64,000 bases of DNA from an uncultured Granulosicoccaceae bacterium (GTDB taxonomy: Bacteria; Pseudomonadota; Gammaproteobacteria; Granulosicoccales; Granulosicoccaceae). Made by a program: the position numbers and the translations under genes. The stretch covers positions 1 to 64,000 of the forward strand of contig CAKZUP010000092.1 of the NCBI GenBank assembly GCA_937922945.1, written 5' to 3'. The number at the start of each line of letters is the position of its first letter. Within the stretch, counting starts at the first letter, position 1. This document shows, one piece after another, positions 26,041-34,439 of this stretch. The notes under the pieces were generated by a model, which was not told where the DNA came from, did not search any database, and saw only the letters and a program-made list of their open reading frames with translations.

Positions 26041-26726
26041 GCGATAACTGATAAACGGCAATGGTGTAAGTCGGCGGTGCAAATCGTCGATGCAATAAGC
26101 GCAAGAGTACTGTAGGCGCATTGTTCAGGTCGGAGCTATTGGTCCCGGTGGAAAAAGTTGGTCCGAGTGGAGTAACTTGGTTTGTTTAGATTAGTGTTCA
26201 GGCTAATTAAATGTTTGAGCTAACTCAGTTTTCTGGATGAACCCAAGCGAATGAGGTCTACAGGCTAACGGTAATAATCAGCCGACCATACTGGTTAGGC
26301 AGGTATCCGGTTTTTGCACTTTTTTTGTCGCACATCGCTGTTGACTCGACGCAGTAAGCTTTTCAGGCTAACTGACATAGTGCGAGTCATGTCTTTAAGG
26401 GCAATTCGGCAGCTGCGAAGTCAATAAAATTGCCGACGCAATCGGGTTTATTCATCAAGGTCAGATTAATCGTACCGGGCATCGCAGATTGCGGCCCGGG
26501 AAATTATCCAGAGCAGCCTGCCTGCTCGCTCCCAACACACTCAAAACAGGGGACTAATCAGGGCACCGGGATTCTGGCACGCTTGTTGTGCGTCCCGATA
26601 ACAATATAAGTAGCTTATAATAGCGTTCCGAGGCTGGCGTCGACTGGCTTGGGTCAGATTACGTTCGTCAGTGTGCTATCAGAACGGCACCTCGAATACC
26701 ACTAGCATCAGAGAATTGGTGATTAA
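26041..26726. other. 686-bp intergenic region without a recognisable gene
   Basis: No open frame, tRNA or known RNA family was recognised between the cold-shock gene and the methyltransferase gene. The word caggctaa occurs three times (near 26210, 26260 and 26364). TATAAT at 26616-26621 could be a -10 box for the downstream operon, but no matching -35 box lies at 17 bp. The length is large for this otherwise compact window, so a small RNA is possible. Confidence 0.4.
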
Positions 26727-27389
26727 ATGAACTTACAGCAAGCTCGCAGCAACATGATCGAACAACAGGTGCGGCCGTGGGACGTTCTGGACCAGCGTGT
26801 GCTTGATGTGCTGGCTAATATTCCGCGTGAAGAATTTGTTGCTGACGAACACAGAGCATTGGCCTACAGCGACTACCAACTCCCTATCGGTTTCGGACAA
26901 ACACTAATGAAACCGATAATCGAAGGCCGTTTATTGCAAGCCCTTGCTCCACAAGTTACCGACTCTGTACTAGAGATCGGAGCTGGTAGTGGCTACGTAA
27001 CCGCCTGCCTGGCTCAAATGGCTGGCAAAGTCCAAAGCCTTGAAATTCATCCCGAACTGACCACCTCGGCACAAAATCGGTTGAGCGCGCTAGGTGTATC
27101 CAATGTAACCCTTCTTGAGCAAGATGCAGCTGCAGAGTGGGATGCTCACGATTCCTACGACGCCATCGCGTTTGGTGGCGCAGTAGAAAAGATTCCAGAA
27201 TACTACAAGCAAAAATTGGCTAAAAATGGCCGAATGTTTGCAGTAACAGGTAGTTCTCAACAACCAATGATGGAAGCACTGCTAATTACGCGGTTATCCG
27301 AAACTGAGTGGACTACCGAGAGTCTGTTCGAAACCAAAATAGACCCGCTGGTAAACTTCTCGGAGCCCGTATCCGCATTTGTTTTCTAG
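26727..27389 (+). CDS. Protein-L-isoaspartate methyltransferase-like protein
   Basis: 220 residues with the Pcm fold: an N-terminal helical part, then the SAM-binding motif VLEIGAGSGYVTACLAQM near 81-98 and the following acidic strand. In true Pcm the loop reads GxGQTIS and its serine helps bind the isoaspartyl substrate. Here it reads GFGQTLMKPI, so that serine is missing. The gene is followed 8 bp later by tolC, an arrangement seen in other gammaproteobacteria, and the tolC-linked paralogue may not repair isoaspartate. The substrate is unknown. Confidence 0.82.
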   Translation: MNLQQARSNMIEQQVRPWDVLDQRVLDVLANIPREEFVADEHRALAYSDYQLPIGFGQTLMKPIIEGRLLQALAPQVTDSVLEIGAGSGYVTACLAQMAGKVQSLEIHPELTTSAQNRLSALGVSNVTLLEQDAAAEWDAHDSYDAIAFGGAVEKIPEYYKQKLAKNGRMFAVTGSSQQPMMEALLITRLSETEWTTESLFETKIDPLVNFSEPVSAFVF

Positions 27390-27397
27390 AGTATTTT

Positions 27398-28723
27398 ATG
27401 CAACCGATTCAGTCGAACCGTTTTAAAGTTTCTTGCTACGCCTGCCTGCTGGTTGTATCGGTTTTCAGTCCGGCTGCTAGCGCCGTAGATCTGCAAGGCA
27501 CCTTCGAGCTTGCTCAGAAATTTGACCCGACCATAAAAGCTGCCGAATACGACTACGAGTCAGCTATAGAACGTCTGCCGTTGGCACGCTCAGCCTTCAG
27601 ACCACAACTCAACCTCGCATTCGACGCAGAGCGCAACGATCAGGACGACGACGACTTTGCCTCTTTCGATGTGCTGCAATTGTCCTTGACCTTGCGTCAG
27701 AGTTTGTTCAACCGCGAGAACGGCGCTATCGTTGATCAGGCAAGGTTAGGCGTAAAGCAAGCGGAAGCGCAACTGCTTGCTGAACAACAAAACCTGATTT
27801 TGCGAGCCGCCAATACCTATTTTGATGTACTTCGTGCTCAGGTTGAAGTTGAATTCAGTCAATCTGAACTCGAAGCGATTGCACGCCAAAAGGAGCAGGC
27901 TGAGCGTCGTTTCGATGTTGGGCTGGTTCCGGTAACCGACGTGCGCAGCGCGCAAGCCCAGTTCGACCTTGCGGTGGCTGCAGAGATTGCTGCACAAAAC
28001 AACCTCGAGAACGCTATCGGTGCTATGCAAGTGCTCACCGGCACGATACCCGAAAACGTTTCGCCATTAGCGGCCGATCTGCCTTTGGTTGCACCCGACC
28101 CTGCCAATGGCGAAGCCTGGGTAAATCTGGCACTAGAGCAAAATCTTGACCTGGTTGCGGCTCGATTGGCAGCGGAATCGGCAGTTGCCGGTGTCAGATC
28201 GGTTCGAGGCTCGCGACTGCCCACCGTAGATCTGGTTGGCGTTGCACAAACATCCGATCATGAAAAGCCCGAACGCAGCGTGGATGCCGGGCTCATTCGG
28301 TTCGAATTCCGCATGCCCCTATACACCGGCGGACAAATCAGCTCACAAGTTCGACAAGCAAAAGCCGATTCGTCCTCGGCAGCGCAGACGCTACTTGCCC
28401 AGGAACGCAGTGCAGCACAACAGACCCGCGACGCTTTTCGTGGTGTAACGGGCAGCATTGCTCGAGCAAACGCACTTCGACAAGCCTTGAGCTCTACCCG
28501 CAAATCCGCTGAGGCAACAGATGCAGGCTTCCGCGCTGGCACTCGCACATCGGTTGAAGTGCTAACCGCGTTGCGTGACGTGTTTCGTGCTGAGTCAGAC
28601 TATGCTGGAGCCAGATACGACTACATTATCAACTATCTGTCGCTTAAAGCAGCCGCTGGTACACTGACAGAAAGTGATCTGATACCCATCAATAATTTTC
28701 TTGTGCAACGTAAAGCTCAGTAA
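27398..28723 (+). CDS. tolC: TolC-family outer-membrane efflux channel
   Basis: 441 residues from the ATG at 27398, directly before a Sec signal peptide (CYACLLVVSVFSPAASA). Two OEP repeats follow, with FELAQKFDPTIKAAEYDYESA near the mature start and alternating coiled-coil helices (VRQAKADSSSAAQTLLAQERSA). TolC trimers form the outer-membrane and periplasmic tunnel for type I secretion and RND or MFS efflux pumps. No inner-membrane pump genes are in the window, so it probably serves pumps encoded elsewhere. It lies between the pcm-like gene and waaA. Confidence 0.92.
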   Translation: MQPIQSNRFKVSCYACLLVVSVFSPAASAVDLQGTFELAQKFDPTIKAAEYDYESAIERLPLARSAFRPQLNLAFDAERNDQDDDDFASFDVLQLSLTLRQSLFNRENGAIVDQARLGVKQAEAQLLAEQQNLILRAANTYFDVLRAQVEVEFSQSELEAIARQKEQAERRFDVGLVPVTDVRSAQAQFDLAVAAEIAAQNNLENAIGAMQVLTGTIPENVSPLAADLPLVAPDPANGEAWVNLALEQNLDLVAARLAAESAVAGVRSVRGSRLPTVDLVGVAQTSDHEKPERSVDAGLIRFEFRMPLYTGGQISSQVRQAKADSSSAAQTLLAQERSAAQQTRDAFRGVTGSIARANALRQALSSTRKSAEATDAGFRAGTRTSVEVLTALRDVFRAESDYAGARYDYIINYLSLKAAAGTLTESDLIPINNFLVQRKAQ

Positions 28724-28741
28724 CAAACGGCCAAGAGCATT

Positions 28742-28767
28742 GCGTTTTCAAGATCAATTGAAAACGC
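28742..28767 (+). promoter_or_regulatory. Perfect 10-bp hairpin just before the waaA start codon
   Basis: gcgttttcaa (28742-28751) pairs exactly with ttgaaaacgc (28758-28767) around a 6-base loop. It ends 5 bases before the ATG of waaA, so in the mRNA it would cover the ribosome-binding region. It could limit waaA translation or mark processing between tolC and waaA. No T-run follows, so it is unlikely to be a terminator. Confidence 0.5.
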
Positions 28768-28772
28768 GAAAC

Positions 28773-30023
28773 ATGAGCATAAAACCCACCTGGCGCTATC
28801 GACTCTGTTCACGCCTGGTATCCCCTCTGATTTTTTTACACCTGTTATTGCGCTCAGCGCGTGATGGCCGATGGCGTTATTTTAAACAGCGACTTGGCTT
28901 CATACAGCGTGATACTGACGCGCGCATACACGTACACGCAGCATCAGTTGGTGAGGTGATCACCGTGTTGCCGTTGATTGAACACCTACAGCGTAGAACA
29001 AACCCACCCGCTTTTCTGGTAACGACGAACACACCAACCGGTGCATCAATATTGGAAAACCGATTAAGCGGAAATGCCAAACACGCTTACCTGCCAATAG
29101 ATTTCGCTGGCGCTACAAAACGTTTTTTTTCCCGCGTGCACATTACTAACGTATGGTTGGTTGAAACAGAAATCTGGCCGTGGCTGATTTCACATGCCAA
29201 GCAATCAAACATACCAATCACTATTATCAACGCACGTCTGAGCAAGAAAAGTCAGGGTAAGCTTGCGCAGTTTTTTAAAGATACGTATCGGCGCGCCCTA
29301 TATGATGTAACCGTGCTGGCACGTTCTGATGAAGATGCTTTGCGATATAAAAACTTGTCCAATAATCAAAACCTGGTACAACCCGTGGGCAACTTGAAAT
29401 TTGCTGAAAGTACGCAACTGCCATATCCACCCGCCCTCCTCCAGCAAGCCTATCTACTCGCCGCATCAACGCATGAAAATGAAGAACTATCGCTGGCCGA
29501 AGCATGGTTGAAATCCTCAGAAGCCGCGCTATTGGTTATCGCACCAAGACACGCAGAACGTGGACCGAAACTACTAAAACAATTAATCCAATTACAAAAG
29601 GAGTTGTCCCCTGAGTTGCCAGCCCCCGCGTGTCGAAGCGCAGGTCAACGGCCATCAGCAACTTGCAAACTGTATTTGGCTGATACGTTAGGTGAAATGC
29701 ACAGCTGGTATGCACACGCGCAAGCAACCTTTGTAGGTGGCTCTCTGATTGAGCGAGGCGGCCATAATGTTCTGGAACCGGCTCGCTATGCGACGCCGAT
29801 AATCGTGGGTCAACACACGTTTAATTTTTCAGAAGAAGTAGCATTGTTAAAAAGTGTGAATGGTATTGCGGTAGCACCAAGCCCTGAACAGGTAACGCAT
29901 TTTTTAAGGCGCGCCATATCTGCCCCGGAGGAACAACAACAAATGGGTTTGAATGCAGAGGCTGTGGTGCGACGAAATAGTGGCGTGATCGATAGATACA
30001 CTGAGTTATTAACCCATTTATAA
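28773..30023 (+). CDS. waaA: 3-deoxy-D-manno-octulosonic acid (Kdo) transferase WaaA
   Basis: 416 residues from the ATG at 28773; a TTG at 28701 inside tolC is less likely. The enzyme adds Kdo to lipid A precursor at the inner membrane. There is an N-terminal hydrophobic anchor (VSPLIFLHLLL), then HVHAASVGEV with the catalytic Glu, TTNTPTGA, VWLVETEIWPW, and the C-terminal FVGGSLIERGGHNVLEPA motif. Whether it is mono- or bifunctional cannot be told directly. A Kdo kinase gene (kdkA) 3.4 kb away suggests a Haemophilus-like inner core with one phosphorylated Kdo, where WaaA is monofunctional. Confidence 0.93.
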   Translation: MSIKPTWRYRLCSRLVSPLIFLHLLLRSARDGRWRYFKQRLGFIQRDTDARIHVHAASVGEVITVLPLIEHLQRRTNPPAFLVTTNTPTGASILENRLSGNAKHAYLPIDFAGATKRFFSRVHITNVWLVETEIWPWLISHAKQSNIPITIINARLSKKSQGKLAQFFKDTYRRALYDVTVLARSDEDALRYKNLSNNQNLVQPVGNLKFAESTQLPYPPALLQQAYLLAASTHENEELSLAEAWLKSSEAALLVIAPRHAERGPKLLKQLIQLQKELSPELPAPACRSAGQRPSATCKLYLADTLGEMHSWYAHAQATFVGGSLIERGGHNVLEPARYATPIIVGQHTFNFSEEVALLKSVNGIAVAPSPEQVTHFLRRAISAPEEQQQMGLNAEAVVRRNSGVIDRYTELLTHL

Positions 30024-30032
30024 CTGAAGGCC

Positions 30033-30056
30033 ACCAAACCCTTTAAAAGGTTTGGT
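30033..30056 (+). terminator. Intrinsic terminator after waaA
   Basis: accaaacc (30033-30040) pairs with ggtttggt (30049-30056) around an A/T loop and is followed by ttgtaattt. It starts 10 bp past the waaA stop codon. The short U-rich tail makes a moderate rho-independent terminator for the pcm-like-tolC-waaA run. Confidence 0.65.
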
Positions 30057-30562
30057 TTGTAATTTCATCGATATGTGACAGAAGTAACGTATAAAACCTA
30101 ATAAATTTATCGGTTTCTATAAATGTAATAATTGTCTTTCGATCGAGAAAGCTTGGTAGCTTCAGTCGTTATCAACCCACCAAAATTATCAGTTGTGACC
30201 TTAAACACAACTACTAACCTACTTATATGATATGTAGTACTAACTTTAATAACAAAATATTAGAAGTTCACTAGATTAAGTACCAATCCAACTGTATGTT
30301 ATCGATCCAAGACTATCCATTCGTTGTGTTTAGTACACATACCTACGTAACACTCCGAATAGTTCGTTAGTGGTATAAGTGTCTAACATAGTTAGTTATC
30401 CGGACAACATCCGCTAACTTACAAACAGTGCATCAATTGATTTATAGAATTAATAAACATCAAAGGATGGCGTTTATCAATCTGCCACGCCTATTGAAGT
30501 TAAATTCTTAAACCTTTTAATTGTCAGTTTTTCGACAATGCGCCAGTAACCAAGGAACACCA
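30057..30562. other. 506-bp AT-rich region upstream of csrA
   Basis: No gene or RNA was recognised. The stretch is much richer in A and T than the genes around it and presumably holds the csrA promoter. GTTAG at 30391-30395 and CTAAC at 30414-30418 form a loose inverted repeat. The csrA ribosome site AAGGA lies at 30552-30556. Confidence 0.4.
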
Positions 30563-30760
30563 ATGCTAGTTTTAAGTAGAAAGCCAGGAGAATCTGTCAC
30601 TATTGGCGATGAGGTTCGTATTACCGTGTTGAGTATATCCGGCAAGCAAGTGCGTATTGGCATAGAGGCACCAAGCGACATAGCAGTACACAGGGAAGAA
30701 ATTTACAACAAGATCGCAAGCGAACAGAATGAAGACAAAGAACCAACTACCGCTAAGTAA
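30563..30760 (+). CDS. csrA: Carbon storage regulator CsrA
   Basis: 65 residues. [20 protein letters not shown] is the universal CsrA start, and [19 protein letters not shown] contains the conserved RNA-binding Val/His/Arg region near 40-47. CsrA dimers bind GGA motifs near ribosome sites and repress or activate translation. The ATG at 30563 is set by the conserved start and by AAGGA seven bases upstream. The gene is convergent with a response regulator, 20 bp apart. No csrB-type RNA was recognised nearby. Confidence 0.97.
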   Translation: MLVLSRKPGESVTIGDEVRITVLSISGKQVRIGIEAPSDIAVHREEIYNKIASEQNEDKEPTTAK

Positions 30761-30780
30761 TTTGATAACTCTGTTACTTC

Positions 30781-31404
30781 TTATACCTTGAAGCCTGCAA
30801 GGGCTGCAAATTTCACTAACTCTGCAACCGAATGCGCTTCCGTCTTTTCGAGGATACGCATGCGATGATGTTCAATCGTTCGTGGGCTTATGTTTAACTT
30901 TTCAGCAATCGTTTTACTCGAATGGTTCGCTGAACCTTCGATAAGCATTTGCATAATTTCAAACTCCCGATCGGTTAGGCGATCAAAGCGTTCCCGATGT
31001 GAAATTTGCAGTTGCTGCTGTTCCCGGCACGTTCTATCCGCTGCAAATGCCTGTTCAATCAGCGCTGCTAATTTCTGCTGACTAAATGGTTTCTCAAGGA
31101 AATCAAAAGCGCCCGCTTTAAGCGCTTCAACCGACTTGGGAACATCGGCATGGCCGGTAACAAAGATAATAGGAATGCAACTGTCTTTCTCACGCACAAT
31201 TTGCTGCAGTTGCAGACCATTCATGCCCGGCATTTCTACATCGAGCAGAATACAACCCGACAGCTCAGGAAGCTGAGCATCGAGAAAAGCTTCTGCATTG
31301 GTAAACGATTGAACCGAGTAGCCATGAACTGCCAGAGAGGTTTCCAGCAGCTTGCGGACATTCGGGTCGTCATCTATCAAATAAACGCTAGGTGATGTAT
31401 TCAT
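30781..31404 (-). CDS. FixJ/NarL-type response regulator
   Basis: 207 residues. The receiver domain (1-120) has an acidic pocket in YLIDDDPNVRKLL, the phospho-acceptor Asp in CILLDVEMPGMNG near 55, the Thr in VTGHADV, and the Lys in FLEKPFS. A LuxR-type helix-turn-helix closes the protein (about 140-205; LTDREFEIMQMLIEG, ISPRTIEHHRMRILEK). The FixJ-like spacing suggests a DNA-binding regulator activated by phosphorylation. It is 64 bp downstream of the hybrid histidine kinase on the same strand, its probable partner. Confidence 0.9.
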   Translation of the reverse strand: MNTSPSVYLIDDDPNVRKLLETSLAVHGYSVQSFTNAEAFLDAQLPELSGCILLDVEMPGMNGLQLQQIVREKDSCIPIIFVTGHADVPKSVEALKAGAFDFLEKPFSQQKLAALIEQAFAADRTCREQQQLQISHRERFDRLTDREFEIMQMLIEGSANHSSKTIAEKLNISPRTIEHHRMRILEKTEAHSVAELVKFAALAGFKV

Positions 31405-31468
31405 ACTAGTAATACGCTATGTAAAAAATGGCGCCTGATAAACACCGATCTGGTCAAATAACGATGAA

Positions 31469-33349
31469 TTAAGTCAGCTGCTCTCGAACATACCTTAGTA
31501 GCTGAGTGTGAGAAAAAGGTTTCGCCAGATGCGGGTAGCTGGCCCTAAAACCCTTAACCCTGCTGGTATCGGCAGATACAAAGGCAACTTTGACACTGGG
31601 TATGAGAGGCGCTATCGCCTCATACGCCAGATATCCGTTCATTTTAGGCATTGCAACATCGAACAGCAATAAATCGATGGAATTTGCGTGCACTCGCGCC
31701 AGAGTTTGCGCCTGATGTCCATCAATCGCCTGGTATACGGTATAACCGGCTTTGGTCAGCAGCTCATAAACCAGATTGCGCACTGAGTTGTCATCTTCGG
31801 CTATCAGGATGCACTCGGAGCCTCCGAGCACGTCTCCCCGATCTACCGGGCGTGTTGCATCGACAGACAATTTGGCAGGACGCAGGGTGACAGTAACGCT
31901 CGTGCCTTTGTTCAGTTTGCTCTGAATAGCAATTTTACCGGCATGCTGCTGAACCAGCCCATAGACGGTGGATAAGCCCAGCCCGGTTCCCTCACCCACC
32001 GCCTTGGTCGTATAGAAAGGCTCGAAGGCGCGCTGCAGGGTTTTCTGCGACATACCGACGCCGGAATCTGAAACAACCAACTGCACTTCTTCCACAGAGG
32101 GTTTACTTCCGTCTGAACCAGCACGCTTTTTTGCAGAGTAAATATTGCGTGTAGTGAACGTAATTTCGCCGCCATCGAGCATAGCGTCACGCGCATTAAC
32201 CACAAGATTGACAATGACCTGTTCGAATTCAGTTACGTCGAACCTTGCGGTGGGTGCATTAGCATCCAAATGAAACTTGAGCTGGTATTGCTGCCCCAGC
32301 AGCTGTGACAGCATGGGCGTCAGGTCTGCTATGACATCGTTCAGATTGACCGCGACGTCTTTTTTAGCATCATCGCTACGGCTAAACGCCAATAGCTGAT
32401 TAACCAGCGCAACCGAGCGGTCGACTGTGTCAGATATTTCTACCAGACATTCTTCCACTTTCTCCGGATGCGATTGTTGAATTTGCGCCAGTTCTGCGTA
32501 GCCACGAATAACCTGTAAATGGTTTTTAAAATCGTGCGACACACCTGCCGATAACTGCCCGATTAATTCCAGTCGTTCAGTTTGCTTGATCTCTGCTTGC
32601 AGCTGAGCGTTATGCTCTCTCTGCTCACGCCAATAAACAAAACCAATAATGGGTGTTGCCCAAAGATCAAGATTGTTTGCAATTGGCAGAAGAATATACG
32701 GGTGGGTTTGTCCCATGTACAAATTAAGCAATACCAGCAAATGATTACCCAGATACATCGTAAATGCGATAGCCACAAATATTCTGATACCACTGGTTTG
32801 TTGCAATATGAATAGTATGGATACCAGAACAAACACAGCTCCAAAAAGATGCACAAACAAAATGCTCCAGTGCTTTTCAAACTGCAGTGTGGGATTGTCG
32901 ACAACCGTATACCACCAATCAATGGCGATGACGAAATACATCACGAAACACACCGATACAGTGATAATGAAGAAATTTCTGGATACTGCGCTGGGGCGAA
33001 CAAAATAATGTAGGAACGCGGCAGCAATAACAGCACGCGCGACCAGCATCGACATGTTATCAATTGGCGGAAGAAACAACGACAGAGTTTCCGCACTCAC
33101 AATATCCCGCAGCCCCAGCATGCTGACGCTTAACATGAACAACTCTCTGGAGAAACCGATGACAAAGCCAGCAATGAGTAGCTTATCCCGAAGCAGCACG
33201 CTGCCTCTACGGACACTGAAGGCACCAACCAGCATGAGGCCCCAGATAATCACGCCAAGCGTGTAGCGCGCCAATACGTTTAGCGGCTCACCACGCCCGC
33301 CACCGATTTCACCCAGGATGTCCAATACAAATATGGATAACATTTCCAC
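31469..33349 (-). CDS. Hybrid sensor histidine kinase with seven-segment membrane sensor
   Basis: 626 residues. About seven hydrophobic segments occupy residues 25-240 and form an integral-membrane sensor without a large periplasmic loop. The kinase core follows: HisKA with His272 in GVSHDFKNHLQ, the N box near 383-397 (VNLVVNARDAM), and the ATP lid with DSGVGMS and GTGLGLSTVYG. A C-terminal receiver (about 510-626) has CILIAEDDNSVR, DLLLFDVAMPKMNG and LAKPFS. The receiver may feed phosphate to, or drain it from, the downstream FixJ-like regulator. The GTG at 33349 is taken as start; an ATG two codons on is also possible. Confidence 0.88.
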   Translation of the reverse strand: MEMLSIFVLDILGEIGGGRGEPLNVLARYTLGVIIWGLMLVGAFSVRRGSVLLRDKLLIAGFVIGFSRELFMLSVSMLGLRDIVSAETLSLFLPPIDNMSMLVARAVIAAAFLHYFVRPSAVSRNFFIITVSVCFVMYFVIAIDWWYTVVDNPTLQFEKHWSILFVHLFGAVFVLVSILFILQQTSGIRIFVAIAFTMYLGNHLLVLLNLYMGQTHPYILLPIANNLDLWATPIIGFVYWREQREHNAQLQAEIKQTERLELIGQLSAGVSHDFKNHLQVIRGYAELAQIQQSHPEKVEECLVEISDTVDRSVALVNQLLAFSRSDDAKKDVAVNLNDVIADLTPMLSQLLGQQYQLKFHLDANAPTARFDVTEFEQVIVNLVVNARDAMLDGGEITFTTRNIYSAKKRAGSDGSKPSVEEVQLVVSDSGVGMSQKTLQRAFEPFYTTKAVGEGTGLGLSTVYGLVQQHAGKIAIQSKLNKGTSVTVTLRPAKLSVDATRPVDRGDVLGGSECILIAEDDNSVRNLVYELLTKAGYTVYQAIDGHQAQTLARVHANSIDLLLFDVAMPKMNGYLAYEAIAPLIPSVKVAFVSADTSRVKGFRASYPHLAKPFSHTQLLRYVREQLT

Positions 33350-33394
33350 GGTGATATCTCACTTAATGCGAATGCGTTAGAAACCAGATGCGAG

Positions 33395-34132
33395 TCATGG
33401 TTGCATATATCCGTGTGTCAGCGCTACCCAGCAGTCCTCATTATAGAAAGCAGGTCCGCTACTGACGATTTTGCCAAGGGAACGCTTTAAACGCTGCAAA
33501 TTGCTTTTGTAGCGAGATTCACGATGGGTTCGCGATATCACTGCCCGATCGAAATCGATCAGTGAAACCTTACCCTCATGCAGCAAAATATTGTGCGCGT
33601 TCAGATCGGCATGATAAACACCGTGATCGTGAAACGCGCGAATGCAGCGCCCGACCGATTGCCAATACTCAGCCTTAAGTGTCGCTGTACAAACATGCTC
33701 GGCCAATGTGCTACCGCTCAGGTAATACGTGATGAGTGATGCTTGATAGCTCATCCCCAAACGCTCAACCTGACAGGCATAGGGTATTGGTGCCGGCAGG
33801 CCTTTTTCTTCCAGCTCACACAACACCGCAAACTCACGCCAGGCTCGTGTGCGTTTAAGTCCACACCACAGGTATCGTTGTTCGCTGACGCTTCGAACCA
33901 TGCCGCCTCGCCGATAGTGACGCAGCACAAGATTGATATCGTTAACGTTAAGAAATAAAGACGCGCCTCTGCCGGCAGAAGGGCTATTGACTATATACCC
34001 TTTCTCCTCCAGCCAGGCGTTGGTGAAAATGTGTGGATTAAATTCAGGGTTGGCAGCCTCTCGATGCTGCCAGTGAATGTGAGTCTGTTTATCAGCGGCG
34101 ATTCGCGACCCAATGACGCTTGACGACGCCAT
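33395..34132 (-). CDS. kdkA: 3-deoxy-D-manno-octulosonic acid kinase KdkA
   Basis: 245 residues of the small bacterial lipopolysaccharide-kinase family with a protein-kinase-like fold. The segments LRHYRRGGMV near 70-79, HADLNAHNILL (catalytic Asp, near 170-180) and LIDFDRA (metal-binding Asp, near 188-194) are diagnostic. KdkA phosphorylates the Kdo residue of the LPS inner core at O-4 on the cytoplasmic face of the inner membrane. This fits waaA in the same region. It is not obviously in an operon with its neighbours; the hybrid kinase starts 46 bp downstream. Confidence 0.9.
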   Translation of the reverse strand: MASSSVIGSRIAADKQTHIHWQHREAANPEFNPHIFTNAWLEEKGYIVNSPSAGRGASLFLNVNDINLVLRHYRRGGMVRSVSEQRYLWCGLKRTRAWREFAVLCELEEKGLPAPIPYACQVERLGMSYQASLITYYLSGSTLAEHVCTATLKAEYWQSVGRCIRAFHDHGVYHADLNAHNILLHEGKVSLIDFDRAVISRTHRESRYKSNLQRLKRSLGKIVSSGPAFYNEDCWVALTHGYMQP

Positions 34133-34176
34133 GGCGACAAAATTAACTGTTTAAAAGAAAGCTAACGCGATAAAGC

Positions 34177-34374
34177 TTACTTGCTGTCATCTTTTATTTT
34201 CTCAACCAGTTTAAACACAGTGCCGCAATACGAGCAGGATGCTTCGGGGGAATCTTCTAATGGAATATAGACCCGTGGGTGAGAGTTCCAAAGAGCTGAG
34301 TCCGGTGTGGGACAATGCATGGGTAGCTCACTTTTCGTTACTTCAACAACAGATTGCGGTTTAGAATTTTTCAT
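34177..34374 (-). CDS. CHCC-type zinc-finger domain protein
   Basis: 65 residues. Cys21, His32, Cys47 and Cys50 form the CHCC zinc site (HCPTPDSALWNSHPRVYIPL, then CSYCGTVF), the same small domain as in the mitochondrial complex I subunit NDUFS6. Bacterial members are short soluble proteins of unknown role, common in Proteobacteria. The gene is followed by kdkA 44 bp downstream and preceded by glnE, both on the same strand. Confidence 0.88.
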   Translation of the reverse strand: MKNSKPQSVVEVTKSELPMHCPTPDSALWNSHPRVYIPLEDSPEASCSYCGTVFKLVEKIKDDSK

Positions 34375-34439
34375 TTGTATTAATCGTTTGGGTTTTTATC
34401 ATTGCCGACACGCGGGTTAATTTACGCTTAGGACTACAG

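Noticed and set aside
26616-26621. Complete sigma-70 promoter for the pcm-like-tolC-waaA operon
   Set aside because: TATAAT is present, but no -35 box occurs at 16-18 bp, so it is noted only as a possible -10 element.
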